DNA from: UBA10329 sp964500205
GTDB lineage: Bacteria > Bacteroidota > Bacteroidia > UBA10329
Assembly: GCA_964500205.1 (NCBI GenBank)
Contig: CAZCNS010000011.1
Coordinates: forward strand, 1-64,000
Direction of reading: 5' to 3'
DNA length: 64,000 bases
This document shows positions 41,457 to 48,105 of this stretch, one piece after another; the first letter of the stretch is position 1, and each line of letters opens with the position of its first letter. Under the pieces are notes generated by a model. That model was not told where the DNA came from and searched no databases. It saw nothing but the letters and a program-made list of their open reading frames with translations. Both the position numbers and the translations under genes were made by a program.

Positions 41457-41678
41457 ATGTACAGACAAATAGAGATAGACCGTGTGAATCTCACCATCAT
41501 GGGGGTGAAATTCCCTGATATCAATACTTTGGAAAACACCGCCAATGCTATCGGTACAAATATGTTCGAGGGGTTTGAACCTACAGGTGAACTGATACAA
41601 TTATATCTCGATTGGAAATCAGGTCTCATCTCTGAAAAGCATCTGCTCGAAAAACTGCACGGTCTAAATGGGAAATGA
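41457..41678 (+). CDS. VbhA-like antitoxin of a Fic toxin
   Basis: 73 residues from ATG 41457. The stretch TNMFEGFEPTGEL (near 35) contains T-x-x-x-E-G, the inhibitory motif [S/T]xxxE[G/N] of VbhA-type antitoxins, whose Glu blocks the ATP site of the Fic partner. The C-terminal half (LYLDWKSGLISEKHLLEKL) resembles the tail helix of that family. It overlaps the fic gene by 11 bp. DNA here is more AT-rich than the flanking genes. Confidence 0.8.
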   Translation: MYRQIEIDRVNLTIMGVKFPDINTLENTANAIGTNMFEGFEPTGELIQLYLDWKSGLISEKHLLEKLHGLNGK

Positions 41679-42267
41679 GTACCAGTACATCGACCCCGAC
41701 CACCAATACACCAACGAGAATGGTGTACTCCTCAATCTGGCGGGCATTGAAGATGAAAAGGTACTTTTGATTTACGAGAGTCTGAAAGTTGCGAAAAGAG
41801 TAGAAGAACTGCTCGAAAATCCTCTCCGGATCAAAGACTCAGAATCATTGCTCACCATTCACCACCACCTATTTCAAGATGTATATGCTTGGGCAGGAGT
41901 CGTTAGAACAGTAAATATCAGCAAGGACGGAAAGCCATTTTTTAATGGCGAACGTTTTCACGTTGCTTTTCAATACATAGATGCGCTGATCGGTGAGTTC
42001 AGGTCAATCCCGAAGAAAAACAAGAAGGCTGTGGCCAGGAAACTGGCGGACATCCTGGACCACATCAATTATCTTCATCCTTTCAGGGAAGGAAATGGAC
42101 GCACTCAAAGAGAATTCCTGCGCTTGTTGGCATTGGAGAAGAATTTGAAATTGAATCTCAACCCTGCTGACAACGAGAATGTTTACGAACGATACATGCG
42201 TGGAACGATAAATAGTGACGTGAGCACGCTGACACAGTTGATCTTTGAACAGATTGAAAAACAGTAA
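41668..42267 (+). CDS. Fic-domain toxin (AMPylase-type), VbhT-like
   Basis: 199 residues. The active-site motif is complete: HPFREGNGRTQR near 133 (H-P-F-x-E-G-N-G-R-x-x-R), with the catalytic His first. The flap region KPFFNGERFHVAFQYIDAL precedes it. Fic enzymes of this class transfer AMP from ATP to targets such as gyrase and stop growth unless bound by the antitoxin. The stop codon's last base is the first base of the second direct repeat, so the gene ends exactly at the element boundary. AT-rich compared with the neighbours. Confidence 0.92.
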   Translation: MGNEYQYIDPDHQYTNENGVLLNLAGIEDEKVLLIYESLKVAKRVEELLENPLRIKDSESLLTIHHHLFQDVYAWAGVVRTVNISKDGKPFFNGERFHVAFQYIDALIGEFRSIPKKNKKAVARKLADILDHINYLHPFREGNGRTQREFLRLLALEKNLKLNLNPADNENVYERYMRGTINSDVSTLTQLIFEQIEKQ

Positions 42268-42388
42268 GACCGTGGCCAACCGCATCATCGAGATCACACC
42301 CAAAGGCTTCATCGATAAGCTGATGACCTACGATGAGTACATCGCCAGCGACAAGGTGGCCGAGCAGCGCGAGAAACTGACCTGAACC
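42267..42388 (+). repeat. Direct repeat copy 2: displaced 3' end of the ABC-F gene
   Basis: 122 bp, 118 identical to 41178-41299, now without a gene body in front. If read in the ABC-F frame it gives the same protein end with I for L, A for T and S for N, all conservative. It keeps the stop codon and joins directly to the ruvX leader, so it probably is the original junction ABC-F/ruvX. Confidence 0.95.
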
Positions 42389-42400
42389 GAACCACCCGCC

Positions 42401-42823
42401 ATGCCCCGCATCATCGCCATAGACCACGGTACCAAGCGCGTAGGCATCGCAGTGACCGACCCCACCCAGACCATCGCCACACCGCTCGAAACGGTGCATG
42501 CCAAGGACCTGATGGACTACCTCAAAAAGTACGTGGCCCGCGAAGAGGTGGAGTGCATGGTAGTGGGCGAGCCCAAGCGGCTCAACAATCAGCCCGCACA
42601 GGCCGGGCCGGGCGCAGACCAGCTTGCCGCAAGGCTGGCAAAGGCATTCCCCGACATCCGCATAGACCGCATGGACGAGCGTTTCACCTCCAAGATGGCA
42701 TTCGCAGCCATGATAGAGGGCGGCCTCACCCGCAAGCAGCGGGCCGACAAGGCCACCATCGACCGTGTGAGCGCCACCCTGCTGCTGCAGACTTACCTCC
42801 AAAGCCGAGAACGCCAGTTTTGA
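42401..42823 (+). CDS. ruvX: Putative pre-16S rRNA nuclease / Holliday junction resolvase
   Basis: 140 residues, YqgF family. RNase H-like fold signs: IIAIDHGTKRVGIAVTD at the N-terminus (first catalytic Asp), VVGEPKRLNN near 55 with the conserved Glu, and DERFTSKMA near 89. Family members mature the 16S rRNA 5' end and have been linked to recombination. It starts 12 bp after the duplicated ABC-F end; in the ancestral arrangement it would have followed the ABC-F gene directly. Confidence 0.92.
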   Translation: MPRIIAIDHGTKRVGIAVTDPTQTIATPLETVHAKDLMDYLKKYVAREEVECMVVGEPKRLNNQPAQAGPGADQLAARLAKAFPDIRIDRMDERFTSKMAFAAMIEGGLTRKQRADKATIDRVSATLLLQTYLQSRERQF

Positions 42824-42927
42824 CAACGGCCCAGCGCCCTGTGCATCCCGCGCAAGAGGCCACCCGAGGAACTTCACCTTCCTAAAGCACAGAACCGCCC
42901 CGGAACCCACGCCAGCACGGCATTTCC

Positions 42928-43165
42928 AAAAACGGAAGAGGGCTTCCGTAGGGCGGAAACGCCCTGCCGGTGGGCGGAAATGCACTGCCGTAGCACGGAA
43001 ACCTCCCACCGCTGAACGCGCCCGCGCAGCTCCCCGTCAGCAACACGCTGCCGGCCAGCGGAACCGCGCCACCGCAAGGCGCAGATGAGCAGCCATAGGG
43101 AGAAAATGCGCCACTACTGGACGTATGAGCACAGCCCCACAGCGGAAACGCCTCGCAATGCCCAA
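42928..43165. repeat. Tandem array 3: degenerate 21-bp repeat
   Basis: A cggaaa-type core recurs in exact 21-bp phase: 42933 (cggaag), 42954, 42975, 42996, then degenerate forms at 43017 and 43038, 43059 (cggaac), 43080 (cgcaga), 43101 (agaaaa), 43122, and again a good cggaaac at 43143. The surrounding consensus is about cggaaaygccctgccgtagg. Sequence has drifted but length has not. It fills the gap between ruvX and the recombinase, and runs into the apparent N-terminal codons of the longer recombinase frame. The 393-bp ruvX-recombinase gap holds no gene. Confidence 0.8.
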
Positions 43166-43216
43166 AACATCCGACTCAAACATCATTCTCGCTATTTTGG
43201 CAGCGTGGAAAACATC

Positions 43217-44290
43217 ATGGACACACCGCCCGCCACAAAGGAGCCACTGCGCGTGAAATCCGTGCAACACCGTGATGCCGACCACTGGGCACTCCTGTTC
43301 GAGTACGACCCCAAGAAAGTGGCCGCCATAAAGAACCTGAAAGGCGCCCGCTGGAGCAGGACGCACAATTGCTGGCTCGTGGCCCCCACCCCTCAGAATG
43401 GCAGAAAACTCCGGGCCATTTTCAATCTGCCCGACCTGCCACCTACCCTTGTGCAGCAGGAAATGACCCGCTTCCGAGAACACCTGGAGGCTAAGCGCAT
43501 GAGTCCCAACACCGTGAAGAGCTATGTCGAAGCACTGAAGATATTCCTCACCTTCTTCAAGGACAGGGCACCCGCAGACATCACCGATGCCGATGCACAG
43601 CAGTTCTTCCATGAATACGCCCACGGTGGCGACATCTCCATAAGCTACCAGCGGCTCATTGTCAATGCCATCAAGCACTACTATGAGAAACTGGAGAATC
43701 GCAAACTGAACATCGAGAATCTCGTGCTGCCCCGCAAACCGAGGCAACTGCCCAACGTGCTCAGCAAAGAAGAGGTGCAGCAACTTCTGCGGGCCTTGGA
43801 CAACCTCAAGCACAAGGCCATGCTCTGCCTCATATACAGCTGCGGACTTCGCAGGTCCGAGCTGCTCAACCTCAGGTTTGAGCATGTGGATAGCAAACGC
43901 GGGGTGCTCATCATCAAACAGGCCAAGGGACGGAAAGACCGCATTGCCCCGCTGCCGACCTTCATGGTGGAGATGCTCCGCGACTACTACAAGGAATACC
44001 GCCCGGAGCAATGGCTCTTTGAAGGCCAGCGTAAAGGAGAAAGATATTCCGAGCAAAGCCTTCAGTCCGTGTTCAAACAGGCACTGGCCAAAAGCGGAGT
44101 AAGAAAACCCGCCACCCTCCATTGGTTGCGCCACAGCTACGCCACCCATCTGCTCGAAGGTGGTACAGACCTCCGCTACATACAGGAGCTGCTGGGCCAC
44201 CAGAGCAGCAAGACCACAGAGCTCTACACCCACGTAAGCACCAAGAAACTGACCGACATCAAAAGCCCCATCGAGGGGATGGACATCTGA
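43217..44290 (+). CDS. Tyrosine recombinase/integrase, IntI/Xer-like
   Basis: 357 residues from ATG 43217; a longer frame from 43085 runs through array 3 and is not credible. Residues ~5-65 form a small N-terminal domain (ARWSRTHNCWLVAPTP), ~70-155 a SAM-like core-binding domain (SPNTVKSYVEALKIFLTFF), ~165-350 the catalytic domain. All active-site residues are present: Arg in CGLRRSELLNL, Lys in AKGRKDRIAPLP, HxxR in LHWLRHSYATHLL, His in LLGHQSSKTTELY and the Tyr of LYTHV. The end, KSPIEGM, resembles the RSPLD tail of integron integrases, but the extra ~16-residue patch that marks classical IntI appears absent. It is followed on the same strand by two cassette-like genes with attC-like ends. 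Confidence 0.9.
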   Translation: MDTPPATKEPLRVKSVQHRDADHWALLFEYDPKKVAAIKNLKGARWSRTHNCWLVAPTPQNGRKLRAIFNLPDLPPTLVQQEMTRFREHLEAKRMSPNTVKSYVEALKIFLTFFKDRAPADITDADAQQFFHEYAHGGDISISYQRLIVNAIKHYYEKLENRKLNIENLVLPRKPRQLPNVLSKEEVQQLLRALDNLKHKAMLCLIYSCGLRRSELLNLRFEHVDSKRGVLIIKQAKGRKDRIAPLPTFMVEMLRDYYKEYRPEQWLFEGQRKGERYSEQSLQSVFKQALAKSGVRKPATLHWLRHSYATHLLEGGTDLRYIQELLGHQSSKTTELYTHVSTKKLTDIKSPIEGMDI

Positions 44291-44350
44291 ATAAAGTATG
44301 TACGTTCGCAACGACAAACCATACATATTTCCCCGAATCGGGTGGGATAA

Positions 44351-44395
44351 GTATGACTGCGCAGTCTTGCAGTCATACCTATAAACGAGTTACCT
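44351..44395 (+). other. Candidate attachment region (attI-like): hairpin plus GTTACCT
   Basis: A perfect 10-bp inverted repeat, gtatgactgc-gcagtctt-gcagtcatac (44351-44378), is followed by GTTACCT at 44389-44395, which fits the core-site pattern GTTRNNY also seen at the ends of both cassettes (GTTATGC, GTTGAAC). It lies between the recombinase stop and the first cassette gene, where an attI would be expected. The call rests on position and the 7-bp match only. Confidence 0.45.
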
Positions 44396-44438
44396 GCAAG
44401 GCTATGACAGCACAACCGCATAAACAAATAGACAAAAA

Positions 44439-45041
44439 ATGGACGAAATACTAAGACTTACATTACCAATTTATTTTATAATTTACTTCGGACTTGCATT
44501 CGTTTTAAAAAGTGTAATTGTAGCAAGACGAATTGGAAAAAATCCGCTTGTTTTACCAAAAGACGACAGTGCATATGGACTAATCGGCCTTTATTTCAAA
44601 CTGACACTTATTGCTATGTTTATTTATGTTTTAGCGTATGCTTTTTTCCCGGCTTGGCACGACAACTTTTTGCCAATTATCTCACTTGACAATTTAACTG
44701 TGAAATATATCGGTATAGGACTTTTGACAGTCGCACTTGCTTGGACAATTATTGCACAAGGACATATGAAAAATTCTTGGCGCATAGGTATAGACACTGA
44801 AACTAAAACAGAACTTGTAACGACAGGTCTTTTTGGAATTTCAAGAAACCCAATATTTTTTGGAATGATTTTAAGTTTGCTTGGGCTATTCTTTACAACA
44901 CCAAACGCATTGACAGGACTTTTTCTTGTTTTAGGTTATATTCTTATTCAAATTCAAATCAGACTTGAAGAAGAGTTTTTAACCAAAGAACACGGACAAG
45001 TTTATGAAGCATACAAACAAAAAGTAAGACGACTAATATGA
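44439..45041 (+). CDS. Cassette gene 1: isoprenylcysteine carboxyl methyltransferase-like membrane protein
   Basis: 200 residues with five hydrophobic helices. The C-terminal part has the family's SAM-binding features: TTGLFGISRNPIFFGMILSL near 128 (R-N-P motif) and RLEEEFLTKEHGQVYEAYK near 176 (the E-E-x-x-L end). Methylates a small membrane-associated substrate, or is a PEMT-like enzyme; the target is unknown. The gene is clearly AT-rich and uses A/T-ending codons, unlike the surrounding genome, so it was acquired. The stop is 24 bp before the TAAC of the first attC-like site. Confidence 0.82.
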   Translation: MDEILRLTLPIYFIIYFGLAFVLKSVIVARRIGKNPLVLPKDDSAYGLIGLYFKLTLIAMFIYVLAYAFFPAWHDNFLPIISLDNLTVKYIGIGLLTVALAWTIIAQGHMKNSWRIGIDTETKTELVTTGLFGISRNPIFFGMILSLLGLFFTTPNALTGLFLVLGYILIQIQIRLEEEFLTKEHGQVYEAYKQKVRRLI

Positions 45042-45060
45042 CATAAAAATGAAAGCCCAG

Positions 45061-45193
45061 CAGGTAACAGCCGTTTGCCGCAATGGGGGCTGACATGGTT
45101 AAATCAAGTGCAGTGCTTCTATCTACATTTGTGCTTGGTTGACAGTGAAGCGCTCCGAAATCCCCCACTGCGGCAAGCGGCAAACCGTTATGC
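45061..45193 (+). repeat. attC-like recombination site 1
   Basis: Imperfect palindrome of ~130 bp. Left arm TAACAGCCGTTTGCCGCA at 45065, right arm ending gcggcaaaccGTTATGC (core site at 45187-45193). The inner stem TTGCCGCAaTGGGGG pairs with its opposite strand partner over 15 bp with one mismatch, and the right arm carries 4-5 unpaired extra bases, as in attC sites. The central ~70 bp (cagtgcttc...tttgtgcttg...gacagt) is shared with site 2. It marks the end of cassette 1 (44390-45187). Confidence 0.8.
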
Positions 45194-45226
45194 CTCATGC
45201 TAAAAAAAGACAGTAAACGAATCAAA

Positions 45227-45889
45227 ATGACAAGACATTTGACATATATTTTTTTAACAATAGGACTTATTTCTTGCGGTCTGACATTGGACAAAAACGA
45301 AAAAGTTAAATCCGGAGAGATTGAAATAAGTTGGGGAGACAATTTGCCTGGAGACTTCTCATTTACCAAAAATTGGAACTATCCTGAAGGTGTTTATAAA
45401 AATGAATTTGGACAATTAAGTTGTGACGGATTATGCCCACAAGAGATTGACAGAATGAAAGACGAAAATGGTATAATCTACGAAGACTCTTTGACAGCAT
45501 TTTATAAACTGGTTGACACAACTCACCAATTTCATTCAATTCAATCTGACGCTTGGACTTATGAATGGGCAGGGACAAATTTTGTAACCGTTACTAAGAT
45601 AAATGCAGACACGACAATTTGCTATACACATAACAACGTAGCGACACACAGTAGTTTAATATTGACAATCATAAAAGACAAGTGCATACCGACCATTGAA
45701 TTGAATAGTGTTACCCCAACAGGAAGAAAAACATATAATTGCAAGGGCGGACAAATTGAAATAGACGAGGGTTTATGGAAAAAAGGAATTCTAAAGGCTA
45801 ATTTCGACTTTGTATTTGACCATACCGAGAATCCCAACGAACCTATGTATTGGAAGGGAAAAATATATGCAACGATTGACAACAAATAG
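45227..45889 (+). CDS. Cassette gene 2: lipoprotein of unknown function
   Basis: 220 residues from ATG 45227. The leader ends in a lipobox (FLTIGLISC). The mature part is mostly beta-strand with several Cys (LSCDGLCPQE near 70), no recognised family. AT-rich throughout, like cassette gene 1. The stop is 12 bp before the R''-like GCATAAC of the second palindromic site. A typical promoterless-looking cassette gene; it could depend on a promoter upstream. Confidence 0.75.
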   Translation: MTRHLTYIFLTIGLISCGLTLDKNEKVKSGEIEISWGDNLPGDFSFTKNWNYPEGVYKNEFGQLSCDGLCPQEIDRMKDENGIIYEDSLTAFYKLVDTTHQFHSIQSDAWTYEWAGTNFVTVTKINADTTICYTHNNVATHSSLILTIIKDKCIPTIELNSVTPTGRKTYNCKGGQIEIDEGLWKKGILKANFDFVFDHTENPNEPMYWKGKIYATIDNK

Positions 45890-45901
45890 AGAAGCACGAA
45901 G

Positions 45902-46033
45902 GCATAACAGGCGTTTGGCAAAAAAGCGGGTTCAGTGCTTTATTGAAGCTTTGTGCTTCGTATCCAGTTCAGTGCTAGCAGACAGTTTAGTGCTTCGAAA
46001 ACCGCTTCTTCGCCAAGCGCCAAAACGTTGAAC
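45902..46033 (+). repeat. attC-like recombination site 2
   Basis: ~132 bp. Left GCATAAC (45902) then aggcgtttggcaaaaaagcg; right arm cgcttcttcgccaagcgcca then GTTGAAC (46027-46033). Inner arms pair over about 17 bp with three mismatches (TTGGCaaAaAAGCGG). Both sites share TAACAGnCGTTTGnC on the left, GnCAAGCGnCAAAnCGTT on the right and the loop words cagtgctt, tttgtgctt, gacagt, tgcttcgaaa. It ends cassette 2 (45188-46027). Confidence 0.82.
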
Positions 46034-46123
46034 GCACCTCCTTTTCAGCGGAATTCAAACAATCTGTAACAGCCTGCGGTGAGCTTGCCGAACCGTCCTC
46101 GTTCCTGCATTCCTTCATTCCGC

Positions 46124-46173
46124 GAAAAGCGGAGGGGAAGGAACGCTGGCCCTGCGGGCGGGATGTTCAAGGA
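46124..46173 (+). repeat. Direct repeat flanking the terpene-synthase-like gene, left copy
   Basis: About 50 bp (gaaaagcggaggggaaggaa...). Imperfectly repeated at 47337-47385 with roughly 80% match and one single-base gap. The left copy also closes a hairpin with the preceding cgttcctgcattccttcatt. The rest of the gap 46034-46331 has no gene; a TAACAGCC word at 46067 may be a decayed site arm. Confidence 0.65.
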
Positions 46174-46331
46174 GAGGCCCCGGGCAATGGCCCTCGAAAA
46201 ACCTGACGGGGAAAAGTGGTGGCCTACTTTGCCCGTGCAGCAACCGACCGATCATCTACTTTAGCCCTGTGCCACAAAGGCACGCTCCGGGTGCAGCGCT
46301 GCATCGGGCCAAGATGCACTGAACAGATGTG

Positions 46332-47330
46332 ATGGGAGTGATAAAGCAGATCGGTGAGCTGGTCCGGATACCCGGGCTGATCTTGCTCTTGCGGAGAAGC
46401 TACAAGGCCCAACGGCAATTCATGGAGGCGTCCATGCTGCTGGACCTGAGTGCTTTCATCAAAGACAATGAAGGCCACCTGTCGGAAAGCGACATCAGCA
46501 AGATGCGGTTCTACTACGGGCTGGCAGTGCCGGTGATCGGGGAGATCTACAAGCAGCTCTGGGCCAGCGGGCTCTCCGATGCAGAGAGAACGACCCTCAC
46601 TTACCTTGGGGCCGCGACCGGCCTGTTTGATGACTTCTTTGACCAGGACCACGTTTCCCTGCCTCGGCTGAGGAACATGCTCCTGAAACCCGACCTGAAT
46701 GATGCGAGAAACCCCAAGGAGCGACTGTTCATTCAATTCTATCTGAAAGCATTGGAGCACAGCAATGCCGAATTGATAAAGCAGTACTGCATTGACATCT
46801 ATGAGGCCCAGGTGAACAGCGTCAGGCAGTCGGACCCAGAGCTGCCACTGGAGGAGATAACCGCGATCACCAAAGAGAAAGGCGGGGTGTCGATTCTGCT
46901 GTACCGAGCTGCTTTGGAGCGGGACACCTCCGAGCAGGAAAAGGAGCTGATCCTGCGGATCGGATTTCTGGGGCAGCTGGAGAATGACATCTTTGACATC
47001 TATAAAGATTACATCGCAGGCATCAGGACCTTGGCCACCACTGCGAGGTCGTTCAGCGCACTGCGCGAGACGTTCACATGTGTTCTGAGCGAAGTGTACC
47101 GCAGCATCGACCGCCTTGATTTCCCTGAGAAGAACAAGAGGAGGTTTGCCCGGCTGTTCTCTGCGGTCGCTTCCAGAGGGCTGGTATGCCTGGACCAACT
47201 CCAAGCACTGGAAACCGAGCATCTCAACCTTTCCGACTTCACAAGAAAGCAGCTCATCTGCGATATGGGAACCGTGAAAAACAACTGGAAGTGGATAGGC
47301 TATCATACCAAGCACAATGAAAAGCTTTGA
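46332..47330 (+). CDS. Class I terpene/isoprenoid synthase-like protein
   Basis: 332 residues, all-helical. GLFDDFFDQDHVS near 98 contains D-D-x-x-D, the metal-diphosphate motif of class I isoprenoid synthases, and LENDIFDIYKDYIAG near 221 sits where the second N-D-x-x-S/T-x-x-x-E-type motif is expected, here N-D-I-F-D-I-Y-K-D, so partly altered. The spacing between motifs (~125 residues) suits the fold. Candidate activities are cyclisation or head-to-head prenyl transfer, or a non-catalytic relative. No other terpenoid genes are nearby. Flanked by ~50-bp direct repeats, so possibly mobile. ATG 46332 is chosen over a GTG immediately before. Confidence 0.65.
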   Translation: MGVIKQIGELVRIPGLILLLRRSYKAQRQFMEASMLLDLSAFIKDNEGHLSESDISKMRFYYGLAVPVIGEIYKQLWASGLSDAERTTLTYLGAATGLFDDFFDQDHVSLPRLRNMLLKPDLNDARNPKERLFIQFYLKALEHSNAELIKQYCIDIYEAQVNSVRQSDPELPLEEITAITKEKGGVSILLYRAALERDTSEQEKELILRIGFLGQLENDIFDIYKDYIAGIRTLATTARSFSALRETFTCVLSEVYRSIDRLDFPEKNKRRFARLFSAVASRGLVCLDQLQALETEHLNLSDFTRKQLICDMGTVKNNWKWIGYHTKHNEKL

Positions 47331-47336
47331 GTCCAT

Positions 47337-47385
47337 GAGAAGCGGAGGAAAGGAAGGCCGGCCCCGTGGGCGGAACGTTCATGGA
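47337..47385 (+). repeat. Direct repeat flanking the terpene-synthase-like gene, right copy
   Basis: About 49 bp (gagaagcggaggaaaggaag...ggcggaacgttcatgga), similar to 46124-46173. Starts 7 bp after the stop of the gene. Confidence 0.65.
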
Positions 47386-47412
47386 TGGGGCATTTTTCGT
47401 TAGCATTGCAGC

Positions 47413-48060
47413 ATGGCCATCGTATCCCCTTCCATTCTTGCAGCAGACTTCGCCCGATTGGGCGAGGAACTTGAAATGATCAATCGCAGCGCGGCAGACT
47501 GGCTGCATGTGGATGTGATGGACGGGGTGTTCGTACCCAACATCTCGTTCGGTTTCCCGCTGATGGAAGCGATGAAGAAGCACAGCACCAAGCCGTTGGA
47601 CGTGCACCTGATGATCGTGAATCCGGACCGGTACCTCGCGGATTTCCAGAAGGCGGGGGCAGACTGGCTCACGGTGCATTATGAGGCATGCCCGCACCTG
47701 CACCGCACCATTCAGGGCATCAAGGAGCTGGGCATGAAAGCGGGCGTGGCGCTGAATCCGCACACGCCCGTCAGTGTGCTCGCGGACATCATCCACGACC
47801 TGGACCTGGTGCTCATCATGAGCGTGAATCCGGGGTTCGGTGGGCAGAAGTTCATCCCACGGGCCATGGATAAGGTTTTCGCCCTCAGGAAGTTGATTGA
47901 CGAGGCGGGTGCGAAGACGCTCATCGAGGTGGACGGAGGTGTGAACGCCACCAATGCTGTCGGCCTGCGCGACATGGGAGCCGATGCGCTGGTGGCGGGA
48001 AGTTTCGTGTTCCGCTCTGCAGATCCCGTGGCAACGATCGCGGAGCTGCGGAAGCTGTGA
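47413..48060 (+). CDS. rpe: Ribulose-phosphate 3-epimerase
   Basis: 215 residues, full length. TIM barrel with metal ligands in LHVDVMDG (near 32), DVHLM (near 64) and EVDGGV (near 175), substrate phosphate loop SVNPGFGGQKF (near 137). Interconverts ribulose-5-P and xylulose-5-P in the pentose phosphate pathway. A second, divergent RPE-like domain occurs at 58633-59640. Confidence 0.96.
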   Translation: MAIVSPSILAADFARLGEELEMINRSAADWLHVDVMDGVFVPNISFGFPLMEAMKKHSTKPLDVHLMIVNPDRYLADFQKAGADWLTVHYEACPHLHRTIQGIKELGMKAGVALNPHTPVSVLADIIHDLDLVLIMSVNPGFGGQKFIPRAMDKVFALRKLIDEAGAKTLIEVDGGVNATNAVGLRDMGADALVAGSFVFRSADPVATIAELRKL

Positions 48061-48066
48061 CGATTC

Positions 48067-48099
48067 AACCCTGACAGGGTTCAGAACCCTGTCAGGGTT
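48067..48099. terminator. Palindromic AACCCTGACAGGGTT repeat, terminator-like
   Basis: aaccctgacagggtt, 3 bases, aaccctgtcagggtt: each half is itself nearly palindromic and the halves pair with each other. It lies between the convergent rpe and dehydrogenase genes. The AACCCTGxCAGGGTT element recurs in many Bacteroidota genomes. Confidence 0.75.
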
Positions 48100-48105
48100 G
48101 ATCTG

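Noticed and set aside
42158..43009. 283-codon minus-strand frame across ruvX
   Set aside because: Shadow of ruvX and the repeat region; its first ~30 codons only reflect the 21-bp array.
43037..44326. 429-codon open frame on the minus strand
   Set aside because: Opposite the tyrosine recombinase, which has all catalytic residues; the antisense frame stays open by codon bias, and its N-terminal part is also just noncoding flank.
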